DNA from: Micromonospora alfalfae
GTDB taxonomy: Bacteria > Actinomycetota > Actinomycetes > Mycobacteriales > Micromonosporaceae
Direction of reading: 5' to 3'
Assembly: GCF_022230925.1 (NCBI RefSeq)
Contig: NZ_JAKKFH010000016.1
Location: 62,001 to 126,000 of the forward strand
DNA: 64,000 bases
Below are positions 17,949-26,893 of the stretch, one piece after another. Positions within the stretch are counted from its first letter, which is position 1; every line of letters starts with the position of its first letter. Both the position numbers and the translations under genes were made by a program. The notes below the pieces were generated by a model. The model searched no databases. It was given only the letters and a program-made list of their open reading frames with translations, and had not been told where the DNA came from.

Positions 17949-18980
17949 ATGCCCGATGCCCTGTCCGCCCGCCGCCTCTCCCGCCGTGGCCTGCTGGCCG
18001 CCGGTGGCGCTGCCACACTGGCCACCCTGCTCGCCGCCTGTGGCACTGACGACGCCGCGAAACCCGCCGCAGGCAACGGAAACGGCCCCTGGTCGTTCAC
18101 CGACGACCGGGGCACGAAGGTGGCAGCGGCGGCCCGTCCGACCCGCGTGGTGGCCTTCACCGGCGTGGCGGCGGCACTGATCGATTTCGGTCTCGACAAG
18201 CAGCTCGTGGGCGTGTTCGGTGAGACCAAACGCGCCGACGGCACCGCCGAGCCGCAAGCCGGTGACCTGAACGTCGAGGGCGTCGAGATCCTCGGCAATG
18301 TGTGGGGCGAGTTCAGCCTGGAGAAGTACGCGGCGCTGCGCCCCGAACTGCTTGTCACCCACATGTACGACCCGGACGCGCTCTGGTACGTGCCGGACGA
18401 GAGCAAGGCCAAGATCCTCCCGCTGGCGCCCAGTGTGGCGATCACCACCGCCCGGGTGCCGATGACCAAGCCCATCGAGCGGTACGCGGCGCTGGCCGAG
18501 TCGCTCGGCGCGGACCTGTCCGCGAAGAAGGTCACCGACGGAAAGGCCCGCTTCGACGCCGCCGCCGAGGCGGTCCGGCAGGCGGTCAAGGCCAACCCCG
18601 GGATCAAGGTTATGGCCTGCTCCGGCAGCCCCGACCTCTTCTACGTCTCCAACCCGAAGGTCAGCACCGACCTGATGTACTTCGCCGAGTTGGGCGTCGA
18701 CATCGTGGTCCCCACCAAGCTCGAAGCCGGCGACTACTTCGAGGCGCTGAGCTGGGAGAGCGCCGGCAAGTTCCCAGCCGACCTGATCCTGCTCGACAAC
18801 CGCAGCACCGCCCTGCAGGCCAAGGACCTCACCGCCAAGCCGACCTGGCAGCAACTGCCGGCGGTCAGGGCCAACCAGGTGAGCCCGTGGGACGCGGTGC
18901 CCCGCTTCTCGTACGCCGGCTCCGCGCCGCTGTTGGAGAACCTCGCCACCGCCATCCGGAACGCAGAGAAGGTCAGCTGA
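17949..18980 (+). CDS. desE: Siderophore-binding lipoprotein of the ABC uptake system
   Basis: A 343-residue substrate-binding protein. The N-terminus combines a twin-arginine motif (RRLSRRGLL) with a lipobox LLAAC and lipidated Cys31, so it is a Tat-type lipoprotein. The class III fold is indicated by [20 protein letters not shown], the [12 protein letters not shown] segment and a C-terminal [19 protein letters not shown]. It should bind ferrioxamine outside the membrane and pass it to the FecCD permeases encoded on the other side of the iron box. The name desE rests on position next to desA-D. Confidence 0.88.
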   Translation: MPDALSARRLSRRGLLAAGGAATLATLLAACGTDDAAKPAAGNGNGPWSFTDDRGTKVAAAARPTRVVAFTGVAAALIDFGLDKQLVGVFGETKRADGTAEPQAGDLNVEGVEILGNVWGEFSLEKYAALRPELLVTHMYDPDALWYVPDESKAKILPLAPSVAITTARVPMTKPIERYAALAESLGADLSAKKVTDGKARFDAAAEAVRQAVKANPGIKVMACSGSPDLFYVSNPKVSTDLMYFAELGVDIVVPTKLEAGDYFEALSWESAGKFPADLILLDNRSTALQAKDLTAKPTWQQLPAVRANQVSPWDAVPRFSYAGSAPLLENLATAIRNAEKVS

Positions 18981-19060
18981 CGGAAACCACATCCCGAGGC
19001 GCATCGCCGCGCCCGGGGTGGGTTCCGGCTGCCCTCGTGGAGAACGTGGAAGGACATTCC

Positions 19061-20599
19061 GTGACCGTGCCGACGTACCCAGTCGAGACCACCACGCCGC
19101 CACCGGCGTCAACCGCCGCGCGGGCCCAGCTGCTGCATGGCGGCTCGGTCGAGCAGTACCGCCGGACGATCGCCGACGGCGTCGACCGGGTCGCCCGTCG
19201 GGTGGCCACGGTGGACCGTCCCGGTACCGGAATCACGCCGGCCGAACTGGCCCCGCTTGTCGACCGGGTGGACCTGGACCGTCCGCTGGGCGACGCCGGC
19301 GCCGCCCTCGACGAGCTGGAGGACGTCTACCTGCGCGACGCCGTCTGGTTCCACCACCCCCGCTACCTGGCCCACCTCAACTGCCCGGTGGCCATCCCGG
19401 CGCTGCTCGGCGAGTCGGTGCTGACCGCCGTGAACTCCTCGCTGGACACCTGGGACCAGAGCGCCGGGGCCACCCTCATCGAGCGCCGGCTGATCGACTG
19501 GACAGCCGAGCGGATCGGACTCGGTCCGCATCCGGACGGGATCTTCACCAGCGGCGGCAGCCAGTCCAACCTCCAGGCGCTGCTGTTGGCCCGGGAGGAG
19601 GCGTGCGGCGACGCCATCGGCCCGGCGGCGCGGGCGGAACTGCTGCCCCGGCTGCGCGTGATCACCTCCGCTGCCGGTCACTTCAGCGTGCAGAAGTCGG
19701 CCAAGCTGCTCGGCCTCTCCCCGGACGCGGTCATCGCGGTGGCCACCGACACCCGGCGACGGATCAGCGCGGCCGCGGTCAGTGCGGAGATCGTGCGGTG
19801 CCGTCAGGCCGGGCTCGTGGTGATGGCCGTCGTCGGCACCGCAGGCACCACAGACTTCGGCTCGATCGACCCGCTCACGGAGCTGGCCGGGATCTGCGCG
19901 GCAGCCGACGTCTGGCTGCACGTGGACGCCGCGTACGGGTGCGGTCTGCTCGTCTCACCGACGCGCCGGCACCTGCTCGACGGCATCGAGCGTGCCGACT
20001 CGGTGACAGTGGACTTCCACAAGTCGTTCTTCCAGCCGGTCAGCTCCAGCGCGCTGCTGGTCCGCGACCGGCGGACGTTGCGGCACGCCACCTACCACGC
20101 CGACTACCTCAACCCGGCCCGGATGGTGGAGCAGCGCATCCCCAACCAGGTCGACAAGAGCTTGCAGACCACCCGCCGCTTCGACGCGCTGAAGCTATGG
20201 CTCACCCTGCGGGTGATGGGCCCGGACGCGCTCGGCGGGCTCTTCGACGAGGTCGTCGACCGGGCCGCCGACGCCTGGCAGCTGGTCAGCGAGGACCCGC
20301 GCTTCGAGGTGGTGACGCGCTCGGAGCTGAGCACTGTGGTGTTCCGTTACCTGCCCACCGGCCCCGGCCGGGAGTTGGCCGACGCCGCCAACCTGCACGC
20401 CCGGGAGGCCCTCGCGGCGTCCGGTCTCGCAGTGGTCGCCGGGACCCGGGTGGACGGCCGGCACTTCCTGAAGTTCACACTGCTCAACCCGGAAACCACA
20501 GTCGACGACGTCGGGTACGTGCTCGACCTGATCGCCACCCACGCCGGCCGGTACGTGCACGACCACGTCGACGCCGACCTGACCTGCCACGTCGGCTGA
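19061..20599 (+). CDS. desA: PLP-dependent lysine decarboxylase of desferrioxamine synthesis
   Basis: A 512-residue group II amino acid decarboxylase. [13 protein letters not shown] binds PLP phosphate, [11 protein letters not shown] holds the Asp that pairs with the pyridine nitrogen, and VDFHKSFFQ carries the Schiff-base Lys321. Related enzymes include diaminobutyrate decarboxylase, but the following three genes identify the pathway, so the product is expected to be cadaverine. GTG at 19061 follows GGAAGG (19048-19053). It lies 80 bases after the receptor gene with no second iron box between. Confidence 0.92.
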   Translation: MTVPTYPVETTTPPPASTAARAQLLHGGSVEQYRRTIADGVDRVARRVATVDRPGTGITPAELAPLVDRVDLDRPLGDAGAALDELEDVYLRDAVWFHHPRYLAHLNCPVAIPALLGESVLTAVNSSLDTWDQSAGATLIERRLIDWTAERIGLGPHPDGIFTSGGSQSNLQALLLAREEACGDAIGPAARAELLPRLRVITSAAGHFSVQKSAKLLGLSPDAVIAVATDTRRRISAAAVSAEIVRCRQAGLVVMAVVGTAGTTDFGSIDPLTELAGICAAADVWLHVDAAYGCGLLVSPTRRHLLDGIERADSVTVDFHKSFFQPVSSSALLVRDRRTLRHATYHADYLNPARMVEQRIPNQVDKSLQTTRRFDALKLWLTLRVMGPDALGGLFDEVVDRAADAWQLVSEDPRFEVVTRSELSTVVFRYLPTGPGRELADAANLHAREALAASGLAVVAGTRVDGRHFLKFTLLNPETTVDDVGYVLDLIATHAGRYVHDHVDADLTCHVG

Positions 20600-20634
20600 C
20601 GCCGGTGACAACGAACCCGCGCCTGGAGACCCCG

Positions 20635-21912
20635 ATGTCCACCCACGACTTCGTCGCCATCGGGTTGGGCCCGTACAACCTGGGCCTGGCCTGCCTCACC
20701 GCGCCCATCGACGAGCTCGACGGCGTGTTCCTGGAGGCGCGGCCGAGCCTCGCCTGGCACCCCGGCATGCTGCTGGAGTCGGCCCGGTTGCAGACCCCGT
20801 TCATCGCCGACCTGGTCAGCCTCGCCGACCCGACGTCGCCGTACTCCTTCCTCAACTACCTCAAGGAGATCGGCCGGCTGTACCCGTTCTACATCCGGGA
20901 GAGCTTCTACCCGCTGCGCAGCGAGTACGACGCGTACTGCCGGTGGGCGGCGGCGAAACTGCCGAACCTGCGATTCGGTCACAGCGTGACAACTGTGGAG
21001 TACGACACCGCCGACGAGCGGTACGTGGTGCGCGCCAGCACCGGCACGGGCGAGACGGTGGCATACCGGGCCCGGCACCTGGTGCTCGGCACCGGCACCC
21101 CGCCGCACCTGCCCCCGGCCGTGGCCGAGTTGCCCGGTGACGCCGTGCACAACTCCCACTACCTGGAGCACCGTTCGGCGCTGCGCACCAAGCGCAGCAT
21201 CACAGTGGTGGGCAGCGGGCAGAGCGCCGCCGAGATCTACCACGACCTGCTCGGCGACATCGACCGCTACGGCTACCAGCTCAACTGGGTGACCCGGTCG
21301 CCGCGGTTCTTCCCGCTCGAATACACCAAGCTGACGCTGGAGATGACCTCGCCGGACTACGTGGACTACTTCCACGCGCTGCCGGAGGCGACCCGCTACC
21401 GGCTGGAGTCCGAGCAGAAGGGCCTGTTCAAGGGGATCAACGCGGACCTGATCAACGACATCTTCGACCTGCTCTACGCGCACAGCGTGGACGGGCCGGT
21501 GAACACCCGCCTGCTCACCAACACCGAGCTGGTCAGCGCCGAGCACCGGGACGGGCAGTACACGCTGGGTTTGCGGCAGGTGGAACAGGAACGCGACTTC
21601 GCCCTGCGTACCGAGGGCCTCGTCCTGGCCACCGGCTACCACTACCGGGTGCCGGAGTTCCTCACGCCGGTGCGGGACCGGATCCGCTGGGACGCGCACG
21701 GCCGCTTCGACGTGGCCCGCAACTACAGCATCGACCACAGCGGGCGGGGCATCTTCCTACAGAACGCGGGCACCCACACGCACAGCATCACCTCACCGGA
21801 CCTGGGCATGGGCGCCTACCGCAACTCCTGGATCATCAGGGAGTTGCTCGGCCGGGAGCACTACCCGATCGAGAAGAGCATCACCTTCCAGGAGTTCGGG
21901 GTGTCGTCGTGA
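20635..21912 (+). CDS. desB: Cadaverine N-monooxygenase (lysine/ornithine N-hydroxylase family)
   Basis: A 425-residue flavin N-hydroxylase (IucD/SidA family). The FAD site is [11 protein letters not shown] near residue 9 and the NADPH site [10 protein letters not shown] near residue 198. The substrate-linked [30 protein letters not shown] is highly typical, as is ATGYHYRVP near residue 340. It should hydroxylate cadaverine to N-hydroxycadaverine with O2 and NADPH. It follows desA by 35 bases and overlaps desC by four bases. Confidence 0.93.
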   Translation: MSTHDFVAIGLGPYNLGLACLTAPIDELDGVFLEARPSLAWHPGMLLESARLQTPFIADLVSLADPTSPYSFLNYLKEIGRLYPFYIRESFYPLRSEYDAYCRWAAAKLPNLRFGHSVTTVEYDTADERYVVRASTGTGETVAYRARHLVLGTGTPPHLPPAVAELPGDAVHNSHYLEHRSALRTKRSITVVGSGQSAAEIYHDLLGDIDRYGYQLNWVTRSPRFFPLEYTKLTLEMTSPDYVDYFHALPEATRYRLESEQKGLFKGINADLINDIFDLLYAHSVDGPVNTRLLTNTELVSAEHRDGQYTLGLRQVEQERDFALRTEGLVLATGYHYRVPEFLTPVRDRIRWDAHGRFDVARNYSIDHSGRGIFLQNAGTHTHSITSPDLGMGAYRNSWIIRELLGREHYPIEKSITFQEFGVSS

Positions 21913-22517
21913 CCACCGTCTTCACCCACGTCGACGAAAAGCTCGGTGAGTTCGCGCTGCGGCCGCTCCATCCGGACGCCGACGCGGCGCTGCTGCACAC
22001 CTGGGTGACCCACCCGAAGGCGGCGTTCTGGATGATGCAGGATGCCGACCTGGCCCAGGTCACCGAGGAGTACCGGCGCATCGCTGCGCACCCGCACCAC
22101 GACGCGTACCTCGGCCTGTGGCGGGGGAGTCCCGCCTTCCTGGCGGAGCGCTACGACCCGGCCCACGTCGAGCTGGTCGGCCTGTACGACCACCAGCCCG
22201 GTGACGTGGGCATGCACTTCCTCTGCGCGCCGGTCGACGCGCCGGTGCACGGCTTCACCCGGGCGGTGATCGGCACCGTCATGGCGTGGCTCTTCGCCGA
22301 CCCGACGACCCGGCGGGTGGTGGTCGAACCGGACGTGCGCAACACCGCTGTGCATGCGCTGAACGCCGGCGTCGGCTTCACCGTCGTCGGCCCGATCGTC
22401 AAGCCCGAGAAGGACGCGCTGCTCAGCGTCTGCACCCGGGCCCAGTCCCAGGCCGCCGCCGATCGCGCCACGGTCGACAACGCCGCTGCCACCCGAACCG
22501 AAGGAGCCCCGGCGTGA
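21909..22517 (+). CDS. desC: N-hydroxycadaverine acyltransferase (GNAT, IucB-like)
   Basis: A 202-residue acyltransferase of the siderophore-associated GNAT family. The [27 protein letters not shown] and [23 protein letters not shown] segments match the IucB/RhbD/DesC type. It transfers succinyl, acetyl or other acyl groups from CoA to N-hydroxycadaverine; its choice of acyl-CoA decides which desferrioxamine forms. GTG start in a GTGA overlap with desB. The Ala/Thr-rich C-terminal ~25 residues look like a dispensable tail. Confidence 0.9.
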   Translation: MTTVFTHVDEKLGEFALRPLHPDADAALLHTWVTHPKAAFWMMQDADLAQVTEEYRRIAAHPHHDAYLGLWRGSPAFLAERYDPAHVELVGLYDHQPGDVGMHFLCAPVDAPVHGFTRAVIGTVMAWLFADPTTRRVVVEPDVRNTAVHALNAGVGFTVVGPIVKPEKDALLSVCTRAQSQAAADRATVDNAAATRTEGAPA

Positions 22518-24361
22518 CCACCACCGCCGTCCCCACCCACACGCCAGTCGCCACCGCGCACAGCGCCTCCGGCGACCCGGTCGGGCACCTCACCCCGCAG
22601 CGCTGGGCCCGGGCCAACCGGCTGCTGGTCCGCAAGGCTCTCGCCGAGTTCACCCATGAGCGGTTGCTCACCCCGGAGGCCGTGACCGGCCCCGACGACC
22701 GGCAGTGGTACGAGGTCCGCAGCGACGACGGCACTGTCACCTACCGGTTCGCGGCGCGGGTGCTCGCCCTGGCGCACTGGCAGATCGACGCGGACAGCAT
22801 CACCCGACACCGCGATGGCACGCCAGTGGCCCCCGACGCGGTGGACCTCATCGTCGAACTGCGCGACACCCTCGGGCTCTCCGCGCGGGTGCTCCCCGTC
22901 TACCTGGAGGAGATCACCTCGACGCTGGCGGGTACGGCGTACAAGCTGGCCCAGGCCGCGCCGAGCGCCGCCGAGCTGGCCGAGGCGGACTTCCAGACCA
23001 TCGAGACCTCGATGACCGAGGGCCACCCGTGCTTCGTGGCGAACAACGGCCGGCTCGGCTTCGGCGTCGACGAGTACCACCGGTACGCCCCGGAGGCCGC
23101 CGCGCCGGTGCGGCTGGAGTGGCTGGCCGCGCACCGGGACCACTCGACGTTCAGCAGCGCCGCCGACCTCGACTACGACACGCTCATCGAGCGCGAGTTG
23201 GACGCCGAGACCCGGGCCCGGTTCGCGGCCACCATGGCCGATCTCGGGCTGGACCTCGCCGACTACCACCTGATCCCGGCGCACCCGTGGCAGTGGTGGA
23301 ACAAGCTGGCTGTCACCTTCGCCGGCGAGTTGGCCCAGCGGCGGCTGGTGCACCTCGGGCCCGGGCCGGACGTGTACCTCGCCCAGCAGTCCATCCGTAC
23401 CTTCTTCAACGTCAGCGAGCAGGGGCGGCACTACGTCAAGACCGCGCTGTCGGTGCTGAACATGGGCTTCATGCGGGGGTTGTCGGCGGCGTACATGGCG
23501 GCCACCCCGGCGATCAACGACTGGCTGGCCGACCTGATCGCCGCCGACGAGGTGTTGACCGGCACCGGCCTGACCGTCATCCGGGAGCGAGCCGCTGTGG
23601 GTTACCGGCACCGGCAGTACGAGGCGGCGACCGAGCGCACCTCCCCGTACCGCAAGATGTTGGCAGCCCTGTGGCGGGAGAGCCCGGTGCCCGACCTGGC
23701 GCCAGGGCAGCGGCTGTCCACCATGGCCGCGCTGCTGCACGTCGACGACGAGGGCGGGTCACTGGCGGCCGCGCTGATCGCCCGGTCCGGCCTGACGCCC
23801 GAGGTGTGGCTGCGTCGCTACCTGGACGCGTACCTGACCCCGCTGCTGCACAGCTTCTACGCCCACGATCTGGCCTTCATGCCGCACGGCGAGAACGTCA
23901 TCCTGGTCCTCGACGAGCAGGACACCGTCCAGCGGGTGATCTTCAAGGACATCGCCGAGGAGATCGCGGTGATGAGCGACAGGGTCGAGCTGCCGGCGGC
24001 GGTGGAGCGGATCCGCGTCGAGGTGCCCGACGACACCAAGCTGCTGAGCATCTTCACCGACGTGGTGGACTGCTTCCTGCGGCACCTCAACGCCGTCCTG
24101 GTCGAGGCCGGCGTGCTCGCCGAGGACAACTTCTGGCGCACTGTCGCTGCCTGCGCCGCCGACTACTTCGACCGGGTGCCGCACCTGGCCGAGCGGGTCC
24201 GCCACTACGACCTGTTCGCCCCGGAGTTCACGCTGTCCTGCCTCAACCGGCTGCAACTGCGCGACAACCAGCAGATGATCGACCTGGCCGACCCGTCCGC
24301 GGCGCTCCAGTTCGTCGGCACCCTCACCAACCCGCTCGCCGCCCACGCTCCGGCCCGGTGA
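22514..24361 (+). CDS. desD: NIS synthetase joining hydroxamate units (desferrioxamine synthetase)
   Basis: A 615-residue IucA/IucC-type NRPS-independent siderophore synthetase. The ATP-binding and family motifs are clear: EGHPCFVANNGRLGFG near residue 168, HPWQWW near 257, SIRTFFN near 293, MPHGENVILVLD near 455 and IFKDIAEEI near 477. It condenses and cyclises succinyl-N-hydroxycadaverine units with ATP to desferrioxamine E/B-type trimers. GTG start overlaps desC by four bases, with AAGGAG at 22501-22506. Confidence 0.94.
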   Translation: MTTTAVPTHTPVATAHSASGDPVGHLTPQRWARANRLLVRKALAEFTHERLLTPEAVTGPDDRQWYEVRSDDGTVTYRFAARVLALAHWQIDADSITRHRDGTPVAPDAVDLIVELRDTLGLSARVLPVYLEEITSTLAGTAYKLAQAAPSAAELAEADFQTIETSMTEGHPCFVANNGRLGFGVDEYHRYAPEAAAPVRLEWLAAHRDHSTFSSAADLDYDTLIERELDAETRARFAATMADLGLDLADYHLIPAHPWQWWNKLAVTFAGELAQRRLVHLGPGPDVYLAQQSIRTFFNVSEQGRHYVKTALSVLNMGFMRGLSAAYMAATPAINDWLADLIAADEVLTGTGLTVIRERAAVGYRHRQYEAATERTSPYRKMLAALWRESPVPDLAPGQRLSTMAALLHVDDEGGSLAAALIARSGLTPEVWLRRYLDAYLTPLLHSFYAHDLAFMPHGENVILVLDEQDTVQRVIFKDIAEEIAVMSDRVELPAAVERIRVEVPDDTKLLSIFTDVVDCFLRHLNAVLVEAGVLAEDNFWRTVAACAADYFDRVPHLAERVRHYDLFAPEFTLSCLNRLQLRDNQQMIDLADPSAALQFVGTLTNPLAAHAPAR

Positions 24362-24409
24362 CCGCTGTCGCGTCTGGTCGGCGCGCACGCCAGCGGGTGC
24401 AATAGGCGA

Positions 24410-24541
24410 ATGGGAGTTCTGAGTACCGCCAGCCTGTTCGCCGCCACGCTGACCACCGGCCTGACCACCGGCCTGACCGCCGGCCTGACCGCCGGCCTGA
24501 CCGCCGGGCTGTTCGCCGCCTTCGGCCGGCTGCTCGGCTGA
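24410..24541 (+). CDS. Possible small hydrophobic repeat peptide downstream of desD
   Basis: A 43-residue frame (MGVLSTASLFAATL then repeats of TTGL/TAGL, ending FGRLLG), 48 bases after desD. The middle is built from five 12-base units. The predicted product is one continuous hydrophobic segment with regularly spaced Gly, as a small membrane peptide would show. No clear ribosome site precedes it, and the repeat alone could create an open frame by chance. I do not recognise it. Confidence 0.3.
   Translation: MGVLSTASLFAATLTTGLTTGLTAGLTAGLTAGLFAAFGRLLG
24449..24508 (+). repeat. Five tandem 12-base repeats
   Basis: Units CTGACCACCGGC (two copies) then CTGACCGCCGGC/G (three copies), back to back. 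The period is a multiple of three, so copy-number change would keep the small reading frame open. Confidence 0.85.
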
Positions 24542-24575
24542 GGCCGGTTGGCCGACCGACCGGGCCGGCGCTGGC

Positions 24576-25049
24576 TCAGTCGGTCGGCTCCGCCGTGCCG
24601 GCTTGCTGGAACGCGCGGGCCAACGCGGCGAGGTCGAGGCCCTCGAAGTGCTGGAGGAACCGGCGCCGTACGGCGGCCAGGTGACTCGGCCAGGATTCCT
24701 CCAGGCGGGCGTAGCCCGCGTCGGTGAGGACGGCGTTCCAGCCGCGCGCGTCCTCCTCGCACCGTTCCCGACGGACCAGGCCCTGCGTCTCCAGCCTGAT
24801 GATCGTGCGGGTCATGCCGCTGAGGGAGAGGTGGCAGAGCGCGGCGAGCTCGTTCATGCGCATCCGCCGGTCCGGTGTCTCGGAGAGGTTCATCAGCGCC
24901 GTGTACTCGGTGAGCGGTAGCTGACGGTCACCGACCATGTCCGCGTCGATCGCGCGGGGCAGCACGTGCATGACCTGACCCAGGGCGCGGACCAGCGCTT
25001 CCTCGTCTGGGGTGAGGGGTTGCGGAGTCGCTGCGGAGGTGTTGGACAT
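24576..25049 (-). CDS. MarR family transcriptional regulator
   Basis: A 157-residue winged-helix regulator. The recognition region is MNELAALCHLSLSGMTRTIIRLETQGLVRRERCEEDARGW; the Asp-Ala-Arg wing is typical of MarR. It is divergent from the FMN reductase gene, with two inverted repeats between the two, so it most likely represses itself and that reductase in response to a redox or phenolic signal (inference). ATG at 25049 follows GGAGGAT. Confidence 0.9.
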   Translation of the reverse strand: MSNTSAATPQPLTPDEEALVRALGQVMHVLPRAIDADMVGDRQLPLTEYTALMNLSETPDRRMRMNELAALCHLSLSGMTRTIIRLETQGLVRRERCEEDARGWNAVLTDAGYARLEESWPSHLAAVRRRFLQHFEGLDLAALARAFQQAGTAEPTD

Positions 25050-25060
25050 CCTCCTATCAT

Positions 25061-25080
25061 ACTTGTTTGACCGAGCAAGT
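25061..25080. promoter_or_regulatory. Operator-like inverted repeat proximal to marR
   Basis: ACTTGTTTGACCGAGCAAGT has outer arms ACTTG/CAAGT. It resembles the second box at 25120-25137 (shared core TTGACC and AAG), so both are probably sites for the adjacent MarR protein. Confidence 0.55.
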
Positions 25081-25119
25081 GCTCACCCTCCGTGTGACCA
25101 CGCCCATAGGCCACATATT

Positions 25120-25137
25120 TGCTTGACCAATCAAGCA
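25120..25137. promoter_or_regulatory. Operator-like inverted repeat proximal to the FMN reductase gene
   Basis: TGCTTGA-CCAA-TCAAGCA, a perfect 7-base palindrome. It overlaps a plausible -35 (TTGCTT 25119-25124) for TAGCGT (25143-25148), 18 bases apart, so binding would block rightward transcription. Confidence 0.6.
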
Positions 25138-25186
25138 CCGGTTAGCGTTCCGGTCGTCAGGCAAGGACCTCTGAAAGGCGCCACAC

Positions 25187-25747
25187 ATGACCAGGATCGG
25201 GATCATCCTCGGAAGCACCCGCCCGGGGCGTAACGGCGAGGCCGTCGCCCGCTGGGTGCTCGAGATCGCCAAGCAGCGCTCCGACGCGGAGTACGAGCTG
25301 ATCGACCTGCTCGACTACCAGCTGCCGCACCTCGACGAGGCGTACCCGCCCTCGATGGGCCAGTACACCCAGCCGCACACCAAGCGGTGGGCCGAGACGA
25401 TCGCGTCGTTCGACGGGTTCGTCATCGTCACCCCCGAGTACAACCACTCGACCTCGGGCGCCTTGAAGAACGCGATCGACTTCCTCTACGCCGAGTGGAA
25501 CAACAAGGCCGTCGGCTTCGTCAGCTACGGCTCGGTCGGCGGGACGCGCGCCGTGGAGCACCTGCGTCTGATCTCCGGTGAGCTCCAGATGGCCGACGTG
25601 CGTTCGCAGGTCGCCCTGTCGCTCTTCACCGACTTCGAGAACTTCAGCGTCTTCAAGCCCAACCAGTTCCACCAGGACTCGCTGACCGCCACCCTCGACC
25701 AGGTGGTCGCCTGGAGCACGGCGCTCGCCCCGCTGCGCAAGGGCTGA
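25187..25747 (+). CDS. NADPH-dependent FMN reductase / flavodoxin-fold oxidoreductase
   Basis: A 186-residue protein of the NADPH-dependent FMN reductase family. IILGSTRPGRNGEAVARWV binds the FMN phosphate, VTPEYNHSTSGALKNAIDFLY is the isoalloxazine/dimer motif and FVSYGSVGGTRAVEHLR completes the FMN site. Such enzymes reduce flavins, quinones or azo compounds. Under MarR control it probably detoxifies a quinone or electrophile (inference). Confidence 0.9.
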   Translation: MTRIGIILGSTRPGRNGEAVARWVLEIAKQRSDAEYELIDLLDYQLPHLDEAYPPSMGQYTQPHTKRWAETIASFDGFVIVTPEYNHSTSGALKNAIDFLYAEWNNKAVGFVSYGSVGGTRAVEHLRLISGELQMADVRSQVALSLFTDFENFSVFKPNQFHQDSLTATLDQVVAWSTALAPLRKG

Positions 25748-25759
25748 GCGATTCGCGTC

Positions 25760-25801
25760 GTCCGGAAACGGCCGCCGGGGATCCCACGGCCGTTTCCGGA
25801 C
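25760..25801. terminator. Strong hairpin terminator between convergent genes
   Basis: GTCCGGAAACGGCCG (25760-25774) pairs perfectly with 25787-25801 around a 12-base loop. It serves both the reductase gene (right-going) and the SDR gene (left-going), whose stop codon begins two bases later. Confidence 0.85.
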
Positions 25802-25802
25802 G

Positions 25803-26741
25803 TCAGGCACGCTCCGCGTCGGCGAACAGATCCAGCGAGAGCTGCCACAGTCGCGCCGCCGCCGCGGGGTCGATCGCGTGGTCGGCGACGCCGCGCAGCG
25901 GGTCCGCCGGGTCGTGGCGCACCGCCTGCGCACAGTCCTCGAAGTATCGACCGCCGATGCCCTCCACCTGCGGCCCGGCGGCGAGCAGCACGGACGTCGC
26001 GGCTCCCTGCTGCGGGGTCTTGAAATCGAATGCCGGAAGCTGCGCGTAGTCCTCCTCGGTGAGGCGCCGTCCCAGGTTGGTGGCGACCGCGCCCGGATTG
26101 GCCACGTTGACGGTGATGCCGTCGCCGGCCCAACGCCGGTTCGCTTCGACAGCGAACAGCGCGGTGGCGGTCTTCGACTCGCCGTAGGCGAGCAGACGGT
26201 CATACCGGCGTTCCCGGAAGTTGACGTCCTCGAAGACCATCGGGGCCTGAACGTGGGCGATGGAACTCAGCGACACCACGCGGGCCCGACCGGCCGCGAC
26301 GAGCGCCCGGTGCAGGCCGTTGGCGAGCGCGAAGTGGCCGAGGTGGTTGGTGGCCAACTGCAACTCCCAACCCTCCGCCGTGCGCATCTCCGGGGTCGCC
26401 GACACCCCGGCGTTGTTGACCAGGATGTGCAGGGGCCCGTCCCAGGCGGCCACGAACTCGGCGACCGACCGCTGGTCGGACAGGTCCAAGGGCGCGACCC
26501 GGAGCAGGCGGTTCGCGGTCCCGGCGCCGATCTCCCGCGCGGTCCGCTCGCCGGCCCGCACATCCCGTACCGCCAGTGTCACCTCGGCGCCCGCCATGGC
26601 CAGCGCCCGGGCGGTCTCCACCCCGATGCCCGACGAGGCGCCGGTGACGATGGCGCGTCGCCCGGTCAGGTCGACACCGGCCACGACGTCGGCGGCGGTG
26701 GACCGGGCGTTGAACGGCGTGCTGACGCGTGATTCCGACAT
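25803..26741 (-). CDS. Short-chain dehydrogenase/reductase (retinol-dehydrogenase-like)
   Basis: A 312-residue Rossmann oxidoreductase: TGASSGIG (33-40) for cofactor, NNAG (109-112), the catalytic Ser region VSLSS near 160, and YGESK giving Tyr186 and Lys190. An Arg after the second strand (VRDVRAGERTA) suggests NADP(H). The substrate is unknown. It is divergent from a LysR regulator, the usual sign that the regulator controls it. Confidence 0.88.
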   Translation of the reverse strand: MSESRVSTPFNARSTAADVVAGVDLTGRRAIVTGASSGIGVETARALAMAGAEVTLAVRDVRAGERTAREIGAGTANRLLRVAPLDLSDQRSVAEFVAAWDGPLHILVNNAGVSATPEMRTAEGWELQLATNHLGHFALANGLHRALVAAGRARVVSLSSIAHVQAPMVFEDVNFRERRYDRLLAYGESKTATALFAVEANRRWAGDGITVNVANPGAVATNLGRRLTEEDYAQLPAFDFKTPQQGAATSVLLAAGPQVEGIGGRYFEDCAQAVRHDPADPLRGVADHAIDPAAAARLWQLSLDLFADAERA

Positions 26742-26787
26742 GATCGATTTCCTTCGGTAGGTGTCCTCGCGTGGCAGTGGCAGCTCG

Positions 26788-26803
26788 CCGTACAGGCGTA
26801 CGG
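26788..26803. promoter_or_regulatory. Candidate LysR operator
   Basis: CCGTAC-AGGC-GTACGG, a perfect 6-base inverted repeat in the space between the divergent SDR and LysR genes. Another GGTACC palindrome lies just to its right. Assignment to the LysR protein is by position only. Confidence 0.4.
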
Positions 26804-26893
26804 TGTGCCGGTACCGCCCTCCGCACCGATCGTGCGCGGAGGTCTGCGCGGACGGCCAACACGCTCTTCCTGGCGTGGCTACAGTCTGTTCCT

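Noticed and set aside
18981..19060. A second iron box before desA
   Set aside because: The 80-base gap was read for TTAGG...CCTAA-like symmetry and has none; desA-D most likely read through from the receptor promoter.
19061..20599. Diaminobutyrate decarboxylase
   Set aside because: Similar family, but the adjoining N-hydroxylase, IucB-like acyltransferase and NIS synthetase define the cadaverine/desferrioxamine route.
24449..24508. Direct repeats considered as a CRISPR array
   Set aside because: Units of 12 bases lie back to back without spacers and no cas genes are near.
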